From: Gammaproteobacteria bacterium
GTDB taxonomy: Bacteria > Pseudomonadota > Gammaproteobacteria > Pseudomonadales > Azotimanducaceae
Reading direction: 5' to 3'
Assembly: GCA_012269545.1 (NCBI GenBank)
Contig: JAAXKB010000039.1
Location: 91,670 to 155,669, forward strand
Length of the DNA stretch: 64,000 nt
In this document: positions 22,771 to 33,233 of the stretch, in pieces
Layout: every line of letters starts with the position of its first letter
Numbering within the stretch: position 1 is the stretch's first letter
Made by a program: the position numbers and the translations under genes
Notes under the pieces: model-generated
Told to the model about the DNA's origin: nothing
Seen by the model: the letters and a program-made list of their open reading frames with translations, nothing else
The model's database searches: none

Positions 22771-24038
22771 GACGCCGTTTGCACCTCTGGGGCGGCAAAA
22801 ATCTCACGATCCAGCTTGTCTTCGCTGGACGCCACGATGGTGGCCACCGTGGCATCACCGGTCACATTGACCGCAGTACGCAACATGTCGAGCAAGCGAT
22901 CAACGCCAATGATCAGCGCAATACCCTCGACGGGTAAACCCACCTGATCGAGCACCAAGGTCAGCATGATCAAGCCCACGCCGGGCACCGCAGCAGTGCC
23001 AATCGAGGCCAGCGTCGCAGTAAGCACTACGGTCAGCAGCGCACTTAAGGTCAGGTCGATGCCGTAAAACTGTGCGATAAACACCGTGGCAACCCCCTGC
23101 ATGATGGCGGTGCCGTCCATATTGATGGTCGCGCCTAGGGGAACGGCAAAGGACGATACGTTATTTTGCACACCCAGCTTGTGCTCCACCGTGCGCAAGG
23201 TTACTGGCAGGGTCGCGCCGCTGGACGATGTGGAAAAAGCAACGAGTTGGACCTCACGCATTTTGCGCAGGAACATCAACGGACTGAGACCCGTGAGAGT
23301 TTTCAACAGCAGGGGGTAGGCCACGGACGCATGCACCAGCAGAGCGATGACAACGGTGGCAAAGTACATGGCGACTTTTGCGATTTCAGCCAAGCCTAAG
23401 GTCGCCCCGAGCTGGGTCATCAAACAAAACACACCGACGGGCGTGAGTGAAACGATCATGGAAATAAGACGCACAATGACGTCATTGAGATCCGAAAAAA
23501 ACACCCGCAGTCTTTCGCCGCTTGCCCCTGATTTACTCAGAGCCAAGCCGAAAAGCAGGGCAAATAAAATCACCTGCAGCATCATGCCTTCAGCCATGGC
23601 GGCGATGGGATTGCTCGGAACAACATTAATAAATGTATCTTTCACGCTAGGAGCGGGTTTAGGCTCAAAAGTCGATGCCGAAGCCAGATCACCGGCGCTT
23701 TCGCCGCCGAGCCCTGGGTCGGTGGCCAGCGCAATCATCATGGCCAAGGACACTGCCACCGCTGTGGTCAGCAAGTACAAACCGATCGTTTTGCCGCCTA
23801 AGCGACCCACGCTACCGGTATCACCGAGACTGGCAGCACCGCAGACAAGAGAGACGAACACCAAGGGCACGACCAACATTTTCAGAAGGGCGATGAAGAT
23901 ACGCCCACCGGCATCAATGAACCCATCGAGAACGACAGCGTTAACCAGATGCTCCTGCGGCAGTGCCAGCCACTGAAGAAGAGCGCCGAGGCTTATGCCG
24001 ACGCCCATGGCAATTAGAATTCGTTGTGTCAGGCTCAC
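22767..24038 (-). CDS. Dicarboxylate/amino acid:cation symporter (DAACS family)
   Basis: AFSTSSSGATLPVT and NMDGTAIMQGV motifs of the glutamate/dicarboxylate symporter family. Confidence 0.92.
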   Translation of the reverse strand: MSLTQRILIAMGVGISLGALLQWLALPQEHLVNAVVLDGFIDAGGRIFIALLKMLVVPLVFVSLVCGAASLGDTGSVGRLGGKTIGLYLLTTAVAVSLAMMIALATDPGLGGESAGDLASASTFEPKPAPSVKDTFINVVPSNPIAAMAEGMMLQVILFALLFGLALSKSGASGERLRVFFSDLNDVIVRLISMIVSLTPVGVFCLMTQLGATLGLAEIAKVAMYFATVVIALLVHASVAYPLLLKTLTGLSPLMFLRKMREVQLVAFSTSSSGATLPVTLRTVEHKLGVQNNVSSFAVPLGATINMDGTAIMQGVATVFIAQFYGIDLTLSALLTVVLTATLASIGTAAVPGVGLIMLTLVLDQVGLPVEGIALIIGVDRLLDMLRTAVNVTGDATVATIVASSEDKLDREIFAAPEVQTAS

Positions 24039-24077
24039 GCTATCCCCAATAGCTCAAAGCAGGTGCCCAACTATAGC

Positions 24078-24245
24078 TCAACCGATTTCGATCATCTCGA
24101 AATCTGCTTTACCTACGCCGCATTCTGGGCAAATAAAGTCCTCATCGACATCGTCCCAAGCCGTCCCGGGGGCTATGCCCTCGTCTTCATAGCCTTCGGC
24201 TTCATCGTAAATCCAGCCGCAGACAATGCATTGCCACTTTTTCAT
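24078..24245 (-). CDS. Rubredoxin
   Basis: MKKWQCIVCGWIYDEAEGYEDEGIAPGTAWDDVDEDFICPECGVGKADFEMIEI; two CxxC pairs. Confidence 0.96.
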   Translation of the reverse strand: MKKWQCIVCGWIYDEAEGYEDEGIAPGTAWDDVDEDFICPECGVGKADFEMIEIG

Positions 24246-24355
24246 ATCACAGGTGCTCGCTCTGTAGGGTCGCAAAAGCGGCGTACGCTATAGACAGCAC
24301 CAAAAAAATGCAACGTTAAGGACCGTCTTCGCTGCACCAAAAGCAGCTTCGGCTA

Positions 24356-25294
24356 GTGGAGGTGTTCTCAGGAAATCAATACACTGGACTGTCTTCCGCC
24401 GTTGGATTCACAGCCGTTTTGACCGCCCAATCGCCTTCTGCCGCGACACTGCAAGACTATTTGCGCCTTATGCGGCTCGATCGGCCGGTGGGGACCTTGT
24501 TGTTACTCTGGCCAACGTTGGCGGCACTGGTGATGGCCGCGGAGGGCATACCACCCCTGTATCTGATCGTCATATTCACCGTGGGGACGTTCACCATGCG
24601 CAGCGCAGGCTGTGTGATTAACGACTACGCCGACAGAAAGGTAGACGGCGCTGTCAAACGCACCAAGGATCGTCCGTTGGTGACCGGGGCGATTAACGAA
24701 AGGCAAGCCCTGAGCTTATTCGTCGGCTTAGTGGCAGGATCAGGGTTCTTAATTTTATTTTTGAACACGACAACCCAGCTACTCGCCGTCGCAGGATTGG
24801 GGTTGGCGGTCATATACCCCTTTATGAAACGTCATACTCATCTGCCTCAGGTCGTACTCGGCGCCGCGTTCAGCTGGGGGATATTGATGGCTTGGTCTGC
24901 CCAAGGACTGGGCGTGCCGCGCGAAGCCGGACTGCTCTTCATTGGGTCTTTGTTCTGGATCGTAGCCTACGATACCGAATACGCCATGGTAGACCGGGAC
25001 GACGATCTGATCATTGGTATCAAGAGCACGGCGATTTTATTCGGCGATCTGGACCGGTTTATGATTTGCCTGCTGCAAAGCCTCGCCTTGGGCACCTGGT
25101 TTTTGTTGGGGGTAAGTCTGGATTATCGGAACGCTTTCTTCATCGGGCTCATTGTCGCTACCGGCCTCTTTGCCTACCAGCAACACCTGATTCGAGACCG
25201 CCGTCGGGCAGGCTGCTTTGCCGCCTTCAAAAACAACATTTGGGTTGGCTTCGCCTTACTCACATCAACGCTGATTGAAGTGGCGGCAAGGTAG
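24356..25294 (+). CDS. ubiA: 4-hydroxybenzoate octaprenyltransferase
   Basis: MRLDRPVGTLLLLWPTLAAL; NDYADRKVDGAVKRTKDRPL; exact start uncertain (GTG). Confidence 0.93.
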   Translation: MEVFSGNQYTGLSSAVGFTAVLTAQSPSAATLQDYLRLMRLDRPVGTLLLLWPTLAALVMAAEGIPPLYLIVIFTVGTFTMRSAGCVINDYADRKVDGAVKRTKDRPLVTGAINERQALSLFVGLVAGSGFLILFLNTTTQLLAVAGLGLAVIYPFMKRHTHLPQVVLGAAFSWGILMAWSAQGLGVPREAGLLFIGSLFWIVAYDTEYAMVDRDDDLIIGIKSTAILFGDLDRFMICLLQSLALGTWFLLGVSLDYRNAFFIGLIVATGLFAYQQHLIRDRRRAGCFAAFKNNIWVGFALLTSTLIEVAAR

Positions 25295-25798
25295 ATGACG
25301 GCCCTGCATTTGCTCACAAAGTTGAGTGCCCTGACCCACGCCGTTGTGCGTCCGCTGCGTTGGCTGGCTCTGGTTATGGTGCTGCTGACCTTCGCCATCG
25401 TCATTCTTCGTTACGCCTTAAACACCGGTGGCGTTCTGCTGCAAGAAAGTGTCATGTACCTGCACGGCGTGTTTTTTATGCTGGCCATCGCCCTTGGCGT
25501 CGGTGAAAACACGCATGTGCGAGTTGACATCGTTTACAGTCGTCTCACACCCGACCAGCAGCGGTGGATCGATCTGGCCGGCCACGTACTTTTTCTGATA
25601 CCAGTAGCCGGATTTATTGTCTGGGTCAGTCTGCCCTACGCGGGCAACAGCTGGCAGATTCTGGAAGGTTCCTCCGAAGTCGGCGGTATACCCGCCGTCT
25701 TTCTGCTCAAAACCCTCATTCCCCTGACCGGTGTGCTGCTGATCTTTCAGGGAATCGCCGGTATCGCATCCATTTTGTTGGCCAAGTACCACGCATGA
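25295..25798 (+). CDS. TRAP transporter small permease (DctQ-like)
   Basis: Four-TM protein with LQESVMYLHGVFFMLAIALGVGENTHVRVDI; directly upstream of the large permease. Confidence 0.9.
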   Translation: MTALHLLTKLSALTHAVVRPLRWLALVMVLLTFAIVILRYALNTGGVLLQESVMYLHGVFFMLAIALGVGENTHVRVDIVYSRLTPDQQRWIDLAGHVLFLIPVAGFIVWVSLPYAGNSWQILEGSSEVGGIPAVFLLKTLIPLTGVLLIFQGIAGIASILLAKYHA

Positions 25799-27153
25799 AC
25801 CTGACACCCTTAGCTCTCTTTGCAGTGACTTTTGCAGCGCTACTGGCCGGTTATCCGGTCGCTCTCACCTTGGCCGGCGTGGCCCTGATCTTCGCCTTTG
25901 TCGGCACTCTCACGGGCGCATTCAACCCTGCGGACTTGGGATTTGCTGCGGGCAGGCTGTTCGGCATCATCACCAATCAAACCCTGATCGCCGTACCTTT
26001 ATTCGTCTTTATGGGTGTCTTGCTTGAAAAAACCCGGATCGCCGAAGACTTGCTCGCCAACTTATCGAATTTATTGGGACGATACCGTGGCGGTCTGGCC
26101 ATCACGGTTATTCTGGTGGGCATGCTCATGGCCGCCAGCACGGGTATTGTAGGGGCGACCGTCGTCACCATGGGACTGATGTCCCTGCCCATCATGCTCC
26201 AGCGCGGCTACCCCGCCAGCCTGGCTACCGGAACCATATGCGCTACCGGCACACTGGGTCAGATCATCCCGCCGTCCATCGCCTTGGTGCTGTTAGGCGA
26301 CGTGCTGTCCAACGGCTATCAGCAGGCCCAGCTGAGTATGGGCATCTTCGCTCCCAAATCGATTTCCGTCGGTGACCTGTTTGCCGGCGCGATCATTCCG
26401 GGGCTGTGTTTGGTGGGCCTGTATCTGGCCTACATCTTGGTGCGGGTCATCATCGCTCCGCAGTCCATGCCACCTGCCGAGCGTACCGAAGACGTGGCCT
26501 TGGCGCCGGTACTGGGCGCCCTGGCACCTCCGCTTCTGCTAATCGTTGCCGTACTGGGTTCGATTTTAGGCGGCTATGCGACCCCCACCGAAGCCGCCGG
26601 CGTGGGTGCCTTCGGTGCCCTGTTGCTGGGCCTTTCCTACGGGCGCATTAACCAACAGGTATTATCTGAGGTGGGCAGTGCAACCCTATCCACCACCGGC
26701 ATGGTATTTTTCATTCTCGTCGGCGCATCGATTTTCTCTCTAGTGTTTCGTGGCTACGGCGGCGATGAAATGGTCCAAGCCTTATTTGCCCAAATGCCCG
26801 GCGGTATGTGGGGCGCACTGGGCATCGTCATGCTGGTCATCTTTTTGCTGGGTTTCATTCTCGACTTTATCGAGATCACTTTTGTCGTGGTGCCCATTGT
26901 CGGGCCGGTACTGATGGCCATGGGGGTTGATCCGATCTGGCTGGGCGTGCTGATCGCGGTGAATTTACAAACGTCATTTTTGACGCCGCCCTTTGGTTTT
27001 GCCCTGTTCTATCTGCGCGGTGTCGCTCCGCCGCAGGTCACCACCGGTGAAATTTATCGAGGCGTCATGCCCTTTATCGGCCTGCAGCTAGCACTGCTGG
27101 CAGCCTTGCTGGTTTGGCCCAGTCTGGCGACGTGGTTGCCGTCTCAACTCTAG
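25795..27153 (+). CDS. TRAP transporter large permease (DctM-like)
   Basis: Highly hydrophobic; GQIIPPSIALVLLGD; ATG at 25795 overlaps the dctQ-like stop. Confidence 0.92.
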   Translation: MNLTPLALFAVTFAALLAGYPVALTLAGVALIFAFVGTLTGAFNPADLGFAAGRLFGIITNQTLIAVPLFVFMGVLLEKTRIAEDLLANLSNLLGRYRGGLAITVILVGMLMAASTGIVGATVVTMGLMSLPIMLQRGYPASLATGTICATGTLGQIIPPSIALVLLGDVLSNGYQQAQLSMGIFAPKSISVGDLFAGAIIPGLCLVGLYLAYILVRVIIAPQSMPPAERTEDVALAPVLGALAPPLLLIVAVLGSILGGYATPTEAAGVGAFGALLLGLSYGRINQQVLSEVGSATLSTTGMVFFILVGASIFSLVFRGYGGDEMVQALFAQMPGGMWGALGIVMLVIFLLGFILDFIEITFVVVPIVGPVLMAMGVDPIWLGVLIAVNLQTSFLTPPFGFALFYLRGVAPPQVTTGEIYRGVMPFIGLQLALLAALLVWPSLATWLPSQL

Positions 27154-27165
27154 TCCAGGTTTTAG

Positions 27166-27993
27166 TTAACGCACCGAAGGCCAGTCCGGTGGCCGTTTTT
27201 CAACTAAGGCAGCAATGCCTTCCTTGAAGTCTTCTTCGGTTGCCATGTCCGCGATCAAACGCTCGGATTCTACAACGGAGCTGGCCACGTCACGGTGCAA
27301 GTCCCTGTAGATCTGCCATCGGGTCTGACGCAGGGAATTCGGGGATACGCTGGCAACCAACTGATGTGCGTAGGCGAGAGTTTGCTCCAAAAGATCTGCT
27401 GGCGCGAAAATCTGGTTCACAAAGCCAAGCTGCAGAGCTTCATCACTGGTGAATACGCGGCTGGTCAACAGCAGATCGTTAGCACGACCCAGCCCGACGA
27501 TTTTTGGCAGCATCCATGACAGCCCGTATTCCGCCGGCAGATTTAGCTTGCCGTGGGCGGTGGTAAATTTCACCCCGGGTACGGCAAAGCGCAGATCCGC
27601 AAAGCATGCCAGCGCCAGCCCAACACCGGCGGCAGGACCGTTCATGGCAGCAATCACGGGCTTGTTCAGGCCGAAGTGGTAAGCAAAGGACGCATCAAAA
27701 TTCGCATCGGTTCCGAAACCGGGTTTGGCGATGTCAGCACTGATGCCTGAGTCATAAGCCCCCCGATCCGCATGACCACTGAGCGCTTGGCTGTCGCCGC
27801 CAACACAGAAACCCTTGCCGCGCCCGGTGACGACGATGGCTCGTACCTTATCATCGTCGTTTGCCTGTTTAAGCAGGTATCGATACTCGGTGTGCAGCCG
27901 GCCCGTCCAGGCATTCATGCGCTGAGGCCGGTTGAGCCAAATGATTGCGATGCCCTTGGCGTCGACTTCGTATTGCGTGTTCTTCAGTTCCAT
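27166..27993 (-). CDS. Enoyl-CoA hydratase/isomerase family protein
   Basis: GRGKGFCVGGDSQAL; NGPAAGVGLALACFADLRFA crotonase motifs. Confidence 0.92.
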   Translation of the reverse strand: MELKNTQYEVDAKGIAIIWLNRPQRMNAWTGRLHTEYRYLLKQANDDDKVRAIVVTGRGKGFCVGGDSQALSGHADRGAYDSGISADIAKPGFGTDANFDASFAYHFGLNKPVIAAMNGPAAGVGLALACFADLRFAVPGVKFTTAHGKLNLPAEYGLSWMLPKIVGLGRANDLLLTSRVFTSDEALQLGFVNQIFAPADLLEQTLAYAHQLVASVSPNSLRQTRWQIYRDLHRDVASSVVESERLIADMATEEDFKEGIAALVEKRPPDWPSVR

Positions 27994-27995
27994 AT

Positions 27996-29114
27996 CTACT
28001 CAGTTTGTGCAGGCGCGGGCTCGCTGCGGACATTCAGATAGGCTTGCTCGCTGATACTGTGGTAGCGGCGAACGTCTTGCAGGAACCCCATGTAAGAATC
28101 GTAGATGCGCTTGGCTAGCGGGTCAGCGTCTGCAATCTCGGCCACTACCTCAGCCGACGCTGTCCGCAAGGCCGCTATCACGTCCTCGGGTAAACGCCGC
28201 AACTGCACATTGTGCTCGTTGATCAGCGTATCCAGAGCCGCGTTGTTTCTTGCCGTAAACTCGCTCAGCATGTCTTCATTAATGGCTTGGGTCGCTACTT
28301 CAACCATGGCCTGCAAGTCTGGCGGTAAGGCCTCCCAAGCCTCTTTGTTCACAATGGCTTCCAAGGTTGGACCCGGTTCATGCCACCCGGGGTAGTAGTA
28401 ATACTTGGCCGCCGTGTGCAGTGAGAACGCCAGGTCATTGTATGGTCCCACCCACTCTGTCGCGTCGATAACCCCAGTTTGCAGCGCGGTGAAAATTTCG
28501 CCGCCGGGCAGTACCACCGGCACACCTCCCGCTCGCGACAGTACTTCGCCGCCGATGCCCGGTATACGCATTTTCAGACCCTGCAGATCCTCGATGGAAT
28601 TGATTTCTTTGTTGAACCAACCCGCCATTTGCACACCGGAATTTCCCGCAGCAAAGGGCACCAAATTGAACTGCGCGTACAGTTCTCGCCACAGCTCCAT
28701 ACCGCCGCCATAGTGCAGCCAACCATTCATTTCTTGGCCGTTCATGCCAAAGGGAACGGTCGCGAACATGGCGGCAGCGGGATTTTTGCCGCGCCAGTAA
28801 TAGGCAGCGCCGTGACCCATCTGGGCGGTGCCTTGCGAGACTGCGTCAAAGACTTCGAGCGCGCCGACGAGTTCGCCTGCGCCATAGACTTTGATGTCCA
28901 GCCGACCATTGCTCATCACTCGAAGGCGCTCTGCTAAACGCTCCGGCGCTGCCCCAAGACCCGGTAGGTTCTTTGGCCAAGTGGTAATCATTTTCCACTG
29001 AAAGACCTGCGCGTCCGCTGCGCCCGACTGCACTGATCCTTGCGGCGATTCCTGCGCAGGTGCGCAAGCGCCGAGCACTAGCATCAGACATAGGCCGACG
29101 AACCACTTGTGCAT
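27996..29114 (-). CDS. TRAP transporter substrate-binding protein (DctP/TakP-like), predicted lipoprotein
   Basis: FQWKMITTWPKNLPGLGAAPERLAERL...MGHGAAYYWRGK; N-terminus MHKWFVGLCLMLVLGAC lipobox. Confidence 0.9.
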   Translation of the reverse strand: MHKWFVGLCLMLVLGACAPAQESPQGSVQSGAADAQVFQWKMITTWPKNLPGLGAAPERLAERLRVMSNGRLDIKVYGAGELVGALEVFDAVSQGTAQMGHGAAYYWRGKNPAAAMFATVPFGMNGQEMNGWLHYGGGMELWRELYAQFNLVPFAAGNSGVQMAGWFNKEINSIEDLQGLKMRIPGIGGEVLSRAGGVPVVLPGGEIFTALQTGVIDATEWVGPYNDLAFSLHTAAKYYYYPGWHEPGPTLEAIVNKEAWEALPPDLQAMVEVATQAINEDMLSEFTARNNAALDTLINEHNVQLRRLPEDVIAALRTASAEVVAEIADADPLAKRIYDSYMGFLQDVRRYHSISEQAYLNVRSEPAPAQTE

Positions 29115-29161
29115 CGAATTTTGCGTGTATTGCTGCCTCATGATGGCATTGCTCCTTGACG

Positions 29162-31354
29162 TTAATCCATTACCTGAAGATTGGCGTAGCCAACCATCAG
29201 CCACTTCGCTCCCTCGGCAAAGTTTACTTGCACCTTGGCACGTTCGCCGTTGCCTTCAAACTGCAGCACGACGCCTTCGCCGTACTTACCGTGCATAACC
29301 CGCTGGCCCATGCGCATGCCGTCGGCGGTCTCTTCGAACAGTCCGCCACCACCGCCACCCGCATAACCGCCACTGAACAGGCCTTGGGTGCTGGCTTTCA
29401 TGCGCACCTCCGACAGCAGATCCTGCGGTATTTCCAGCAAAAATCGGCTCGGACGATTGTAGGTATCTTGTCCGTGTAACCGACGGCTCTCAGCATAGGT
29501 CAGATACAACTCCTGCATGGCTCGAGTGATACCCACATAGGCAAGGCGCCGTTCTTCTTCTAGGCGCCCCGGGTCCTCGGAGGACATGCGGTGGGGAAAC
29601 AGGCCTTCTTCCATGCCGCCCAAGAACACCAACGGAAACTCCAGTCCTTTTGCAGAGTGAAGGGTCATCATTTGCACACTGGGGCCTTGAGCACTTTGCC
29701 GGTCTCCGGCGTCTAGGGTCATCTGGTCGAGAAATTCTTGCAGCACGCTGACTTCAGCCCGGTCGCTGTCTTCGAAAGGGAACACCAAGTCGCCGCTGAA
29801 CTGCCGGCAAGCCGACACCAATTCCTGCAGATTTTCTTTACGGGCTAACCCGCGCTCTCCGCGCTCTTGGCTGTGAAAGTCCATCAGTCCGCTTGCCAGA
29901 AGAATGTGGTCGGCAAGCTCATTAAGCTGCATTGGCGCAACGGCGTCGGCCATTTCGTCGATTAGCGCCACGAAGCCGCCCACCGCACCGTTCACACGGG
30001 CAGTAAATGTGCCCCCGGCAAGACCGTCTTTCGCGGCCTGCCACAAAGACGTTTGATTCGCCCGGGCCAGCTGTCGAATACCCTCCAGAGTTTTATCGCC
30101 GATACCCCGGGTCGGTGTATTCACGACTCGTTCGAAGGCAGGATCTGAGTGACGATCTTCCATTAGACGCATGTAGGCGAGGGCGTTCTTAACTTCAGCG
30201 CGCTCAAAGAAGCGCTGCCCGCCGTAAATTTGGTATGGAATGTTGAGCCGCAACAAGGCCTCTTCCAGCACCCGAGACTGAGCGTTGGAACGATACAAAA
30301 TTGCGGCTTCGTTCGCGCTGCCACCCTCTTCAATCCACTGCTGAATCCGCTCGGCTATGAAACGTGCCTCGTCCAGATCATTGAATCCTGCATAGACTTT
30401 GATCGGCTCGCCTTTATCCCCCTGGGACCACAAGTCCTTGCCGAGCCGGTTCGTGTTGCGCTGAATGAGACCATTGGCGGCATCCAATATGGTTTGCGTG
30501 GAACGGTAATTTTGCTCAAGGCGCACGGTAGCGACAGCGGTAAAGTCTTCGGTGAATTGATGAATGTTTTCAATTTTCGCGCCACGCCAGCCGTAGATGG
30601 ATTGATCGTCATCCCCCACGGCCATCACCTTGCCCGTTTTGCCCGCGAGCACCCGCAGCCAGGCGTACTGGATGGTGTTGGTGTCTTGAAACTCATCTAC
30701 CAGTAGGTGAGAAAAACGCTGTTGGTAATGCGCCAGCAGATTGGCGTCGTTGAGCCACAATTCGTGGGATCGCAGCAGCAGTTCCGCAAAATCCAGCAGC
30801 CCCCCCTCGTCGCAGACTTCTTCGTATGCCTGATAGATGCGTTTGTGCGTTATCTGGTAAAGGTCTAACCCATCAGCAACCTCACGGGCTCGCCTGCCTT
30901 CGTCTTTTTGGCCATTGATAAACCAAGCCGCCTGACGGGCAGGCCATTTTTTTTCATCAATGTCCTGCGCCTTCATGATGCGTTTTATTAGTCGAACCTG
31001 ATCGTCGCCATCAATGATCTGAAAATTTTGAGGTAAGTTGGCTTCTGCCCAGTGCATACGCAGCAATCGGTGCGCCAAGCTATGAAACGTGCCGACCCAC
31101 ATGGAGCGTGCCGACACATTAAGCAGTGACTCTGTACGGGCACGCAGTTCCGCCGCCGCCTTGTTCGTAAAGGTCACCGCTAGGATGCCGTGAGGTGAAA
31201 CTCCCTCCACATCAATAAGCCACGCAATACGGTGCACCAACACACGGGTCTTCCCACTACCGGCACCGGCTATCACCAAGGCATTGGCCAGAGGCGCAGA
31301 TACGGCGTCGCGTTGCGCTTCGTTAAGTCCGTCAAGGATATGCGAGATGTCCAA
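29162..31354 (-). CDS. uvrD: UvrD/Rep-family DNA helicase II
   Basis: LNEAQRDAVSAPLANALVIAGAGSGKTRVLVHRI; VGDDDQSIYGWRGA; LEEERRLAYVGITRA. Confidence 0.95.
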   Translation of the reverse strand: MDISHILDGLNEAQRDAVSAPLANALVIAGAGSGKTRVLVHRIAWLIDVEGVSPHGILAVTFTNKAAAELRARTESLLNVSARSMWVGTFHSLAHRLLRMHWAEANLPQNFQIIDGDDQVRLIKRIMKAQDIDEKKWPARQAAWFINGQKDEGRRAREVADGLDLYQITHKRIYQAYEEVCDEGGLLDFAELLLRSHELWLNDANLLAHYQQRFSHLLVDEFQDTNTIQYAWLRVLAGKTGKVMAVGDDDQSIYGWRGAKIENIHQFTEDFTAVATVRLEQNYRSTQTILDAANGLIQRNTNRLGKDLWSQGDKGEPIKVYAGFNDLDEARFIAERIQQWIEEGGSANEAAILYRSNAQSRVLEEALLRLNIPYQIYGGQRFFERAEVKNALAYMRLMEDRHSDPAFERVVNTPTRGIGDKTLEGIRQLARANQTSLWQAAKDGLAGGTFTARVNGAVGGFVALIDEMADAVAPMQLNELADHILLASGLMDFHSQERGERGLARKENLQELVSACRQFSGDLVFPFEDSDRAEVSVLQEFLDQMTLDAGDRQSAQGPSVQMMTLHSAKGLEFPLVFLGGMEEGLFPHRMSSEDPGRLEEERRLAYVGITRAMQELYLTYAESRRLHGQDTYNRPSRFLLEIPQDLLSEVRMKASTQGLFSGGYAGGGGGGLFEETADGMRMGQRVMHGKYGEGVVLQFEGNGERAKVQVNFAEGAKWLMVGYANLQVMD

Positions 31355-31450
31355 GGGCTACCCTGTGTCTATTGCAGAGGGCGTATTCTACCTGAGGGTG
31401 ATAAGGGGTGCTAAAACCGGCATCTCACAGTAACGGTCACCCGTAGACGG

Positions 31451-32104
31451 CTACTCTGTGTTTTGGGATTGGCTTTGCGCATCGCCCGCCTCGGACGCAT
31501 CGTACTCTTCGCCTCGAGCCTGACTGATAAAATCTAGCGTGTGCGAAGTAATCAGGGAACCGAGACCTCGACCTTGATCCGTCATGTTGAGCTTGTGCAG
31601 TATTTCATCCACCAAGCCACGTACCTCCGAGCGTAGCTCGGCCAACTCTTCCTCTGTGGCGGTCAACGACTGACCGCCCACCCGATAGAAACGCTGCACG
31701 TAAGATTGCGGCAGCCACGATTGCACTTCGCCGCGCAAGCCACCTATCGGTGCGCTGCTCTCTGGAACGGACTCGCGATTACGCTGCCGGTCCAACTGCC
31801 CTTGATCAATCACCTGTTCAACGTGGCGCGCCAAAACAAAGGCGTAGCGAGAGCTCAGCTGCTCGATAACACCCGGATGCTTGCCGGGATTTTCCAAGGC
31901 ATCCCATATTGCCTTACCGCTAAAGCCCAACAGGGACCCGCCCCTTTTCTCTTGTTGAAGCGAGGTCGCAGAACCCTCGCCCTGACGTTGCTCTAGAGAT
32001 TTCAAGCGCGTGAAGATGAAGAACACTACGATAAACAATATAACGATCAGGACGATCATTAGGGTAAACAACAAAATCGGCACAACATTCTCTGTCATAA
32101 ACAC
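31451..32104 (-). CDS. Uncharacterised protein with N-terminal TM helix
   Basis: Strong N-terminal hydrophobic segment VVPILLFTLMIVLIVILFIVVFFIF; no recognised domain; same strand as flhB. Confidence 0.7.
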   Translation of the reverse strand: MFMTENVVPILLFTLMIVLIVILFIVVFFIFTRLKSLEQRQGEGSATSLQQEKRGGSLLGFSGKAIWDALENPGKHPGVIEQLSSRYAFVLARHVEQVIDQGQLDRQRNRESVPESSAPIGGLRGEVQSWLPQSYVQRFYRVGGQSLTATEEELAELRSEVRGLVDEILHKLNMTDQGRGLGSLITSHTLDFISQARGEEYDASEAGDAQSQSQNTE

Positions 32105-32237
32105 ACCTATTTACGAACGGCAATACCTTCTCAGGATGACGTCAGCTGGGTACCGGTCACCTGTCCTCGATCTCACGCCTGAGTATCCTCCGACTACCCA
32201 GAGTGAACAAGCATGGCTCAACAGATCACCCATCTTG

Positions 32238-33200
32238 TTACTCGATAACCACGTCTGTCTTTGGGCTTAACACCTGACTCGCCAGTCGTGCTCGCTCAAT
32301 GATGTAAAGATCACCGACCGTAGTTTCTACCTGTACCAAACTTGCTCTGAGCGTGGACAGCTCTTGGCGAACGCTGCGCAAAGCTGAGACTTCCGTTTGT
32401 TGCGCCTGCAAAATCTTCTCCAAACGGTCTAGATTAGGTTTTATCGAGGCATTTTCTGCCTGCAGTACTTTCAGCTCGGCCAGAAGCACCTGTTGCGCCT
32501 GCTCCATCGTTGCGTCGGCATTTGTCGACACAACTTCTGGCAGAGACCTCAGCTGCTCATTCACATTCGCCATAGAAATTTCGTTAGCCGCTAACATCTC
32601 TTTCTGCATCAGTTGATTAGCCAAACTCTCGTCCAAGCGCCCTGCTAGGACGCTAAACGTTTCTATGCCCTTGGTCATTTGCAGCGTTCGCTTCGCCATG
32701 GCCCCCAACATGCCATCAATCTCTTTTACCTTGGAGGACAGTTGAGCAGCCATGAGTACGTAGAAAAGCACAGCCGCCAACAGTGCGATGCACAGAGAAC
32801 CCACGGCGTACTGAGTAAATTGTCTCGACTTGTGTAGCTGCTCGGCAATCTCTTCAATCATCGGGTGAGCGGTGGAAATTCGCACCTTGTCTCCCCCAAC
32901 GCTGATTTGGAGATTTGGCTCGTCTTCTTCCGATGGGTCGACCACAGGCGCAGGCTCACTAGGGGCCGGGCTGGGCGCCTTCGGCAAAGCGGTCGGTGCA
33001 CTGACATCGGCAAGCACATCTTCTATCTCCGACGCCCGTTCTTGAACGTTTTTTGCAATTGCTTCTATCGCTTCCTCAGCGCTGCTGTTCTCTGCTGCAC
33101 TGTCATCAGATGCTTCAATGGTTTCGTCAGTATCGGACTTCGCTGCTTCTGCAACCTCGGTCGTTTGTTCGTCTGCCACCGGTTTTTCTTCGTCTGCCAT
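32238..33200 (-). CDS. Uncharacterised protein: acidic N-terminus, one TM helix, predicted coiled coil
   Basis: EAAKSDTDETIEASDDSAAENSSAEEAIEAI; TM LCIALLAAVLFYVLMAAQL; Leu/Gln/Glu-rich C-terminal half. Confidence 0.75.
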   Translation of the reverse strand: MADEEKPVADEQTTEVAEAAKSDTDETIEASDDSAAENSSAEEAIEAIAKNVQERASEIEDVLADVSAPTALPKAPSPAPSEPAPVVDPSEEDEPNLQISVGGDKVRISTAHPMIEEIAEQLHKSRQFTQYAVGSLCIALLAAVLFYVLMAAQLSSKVKEIDGMLGAMAKRTLQMTKGIETFSVLAGRLDESLANQLMQKEMLAANEISMANVNEQLRSLPEVVSTNADATMEQAQQVLLAELKVLQAENASIKPNLDRLEKILQAQQTEVSALRSVRQELSTLRASLVQVETTVGDLYIIERARLASQVLSPKTDVVIE

Positions 33201-33233
33201 TATTTTTCTCCAAGTGGAATGGATCGGTTTCCA

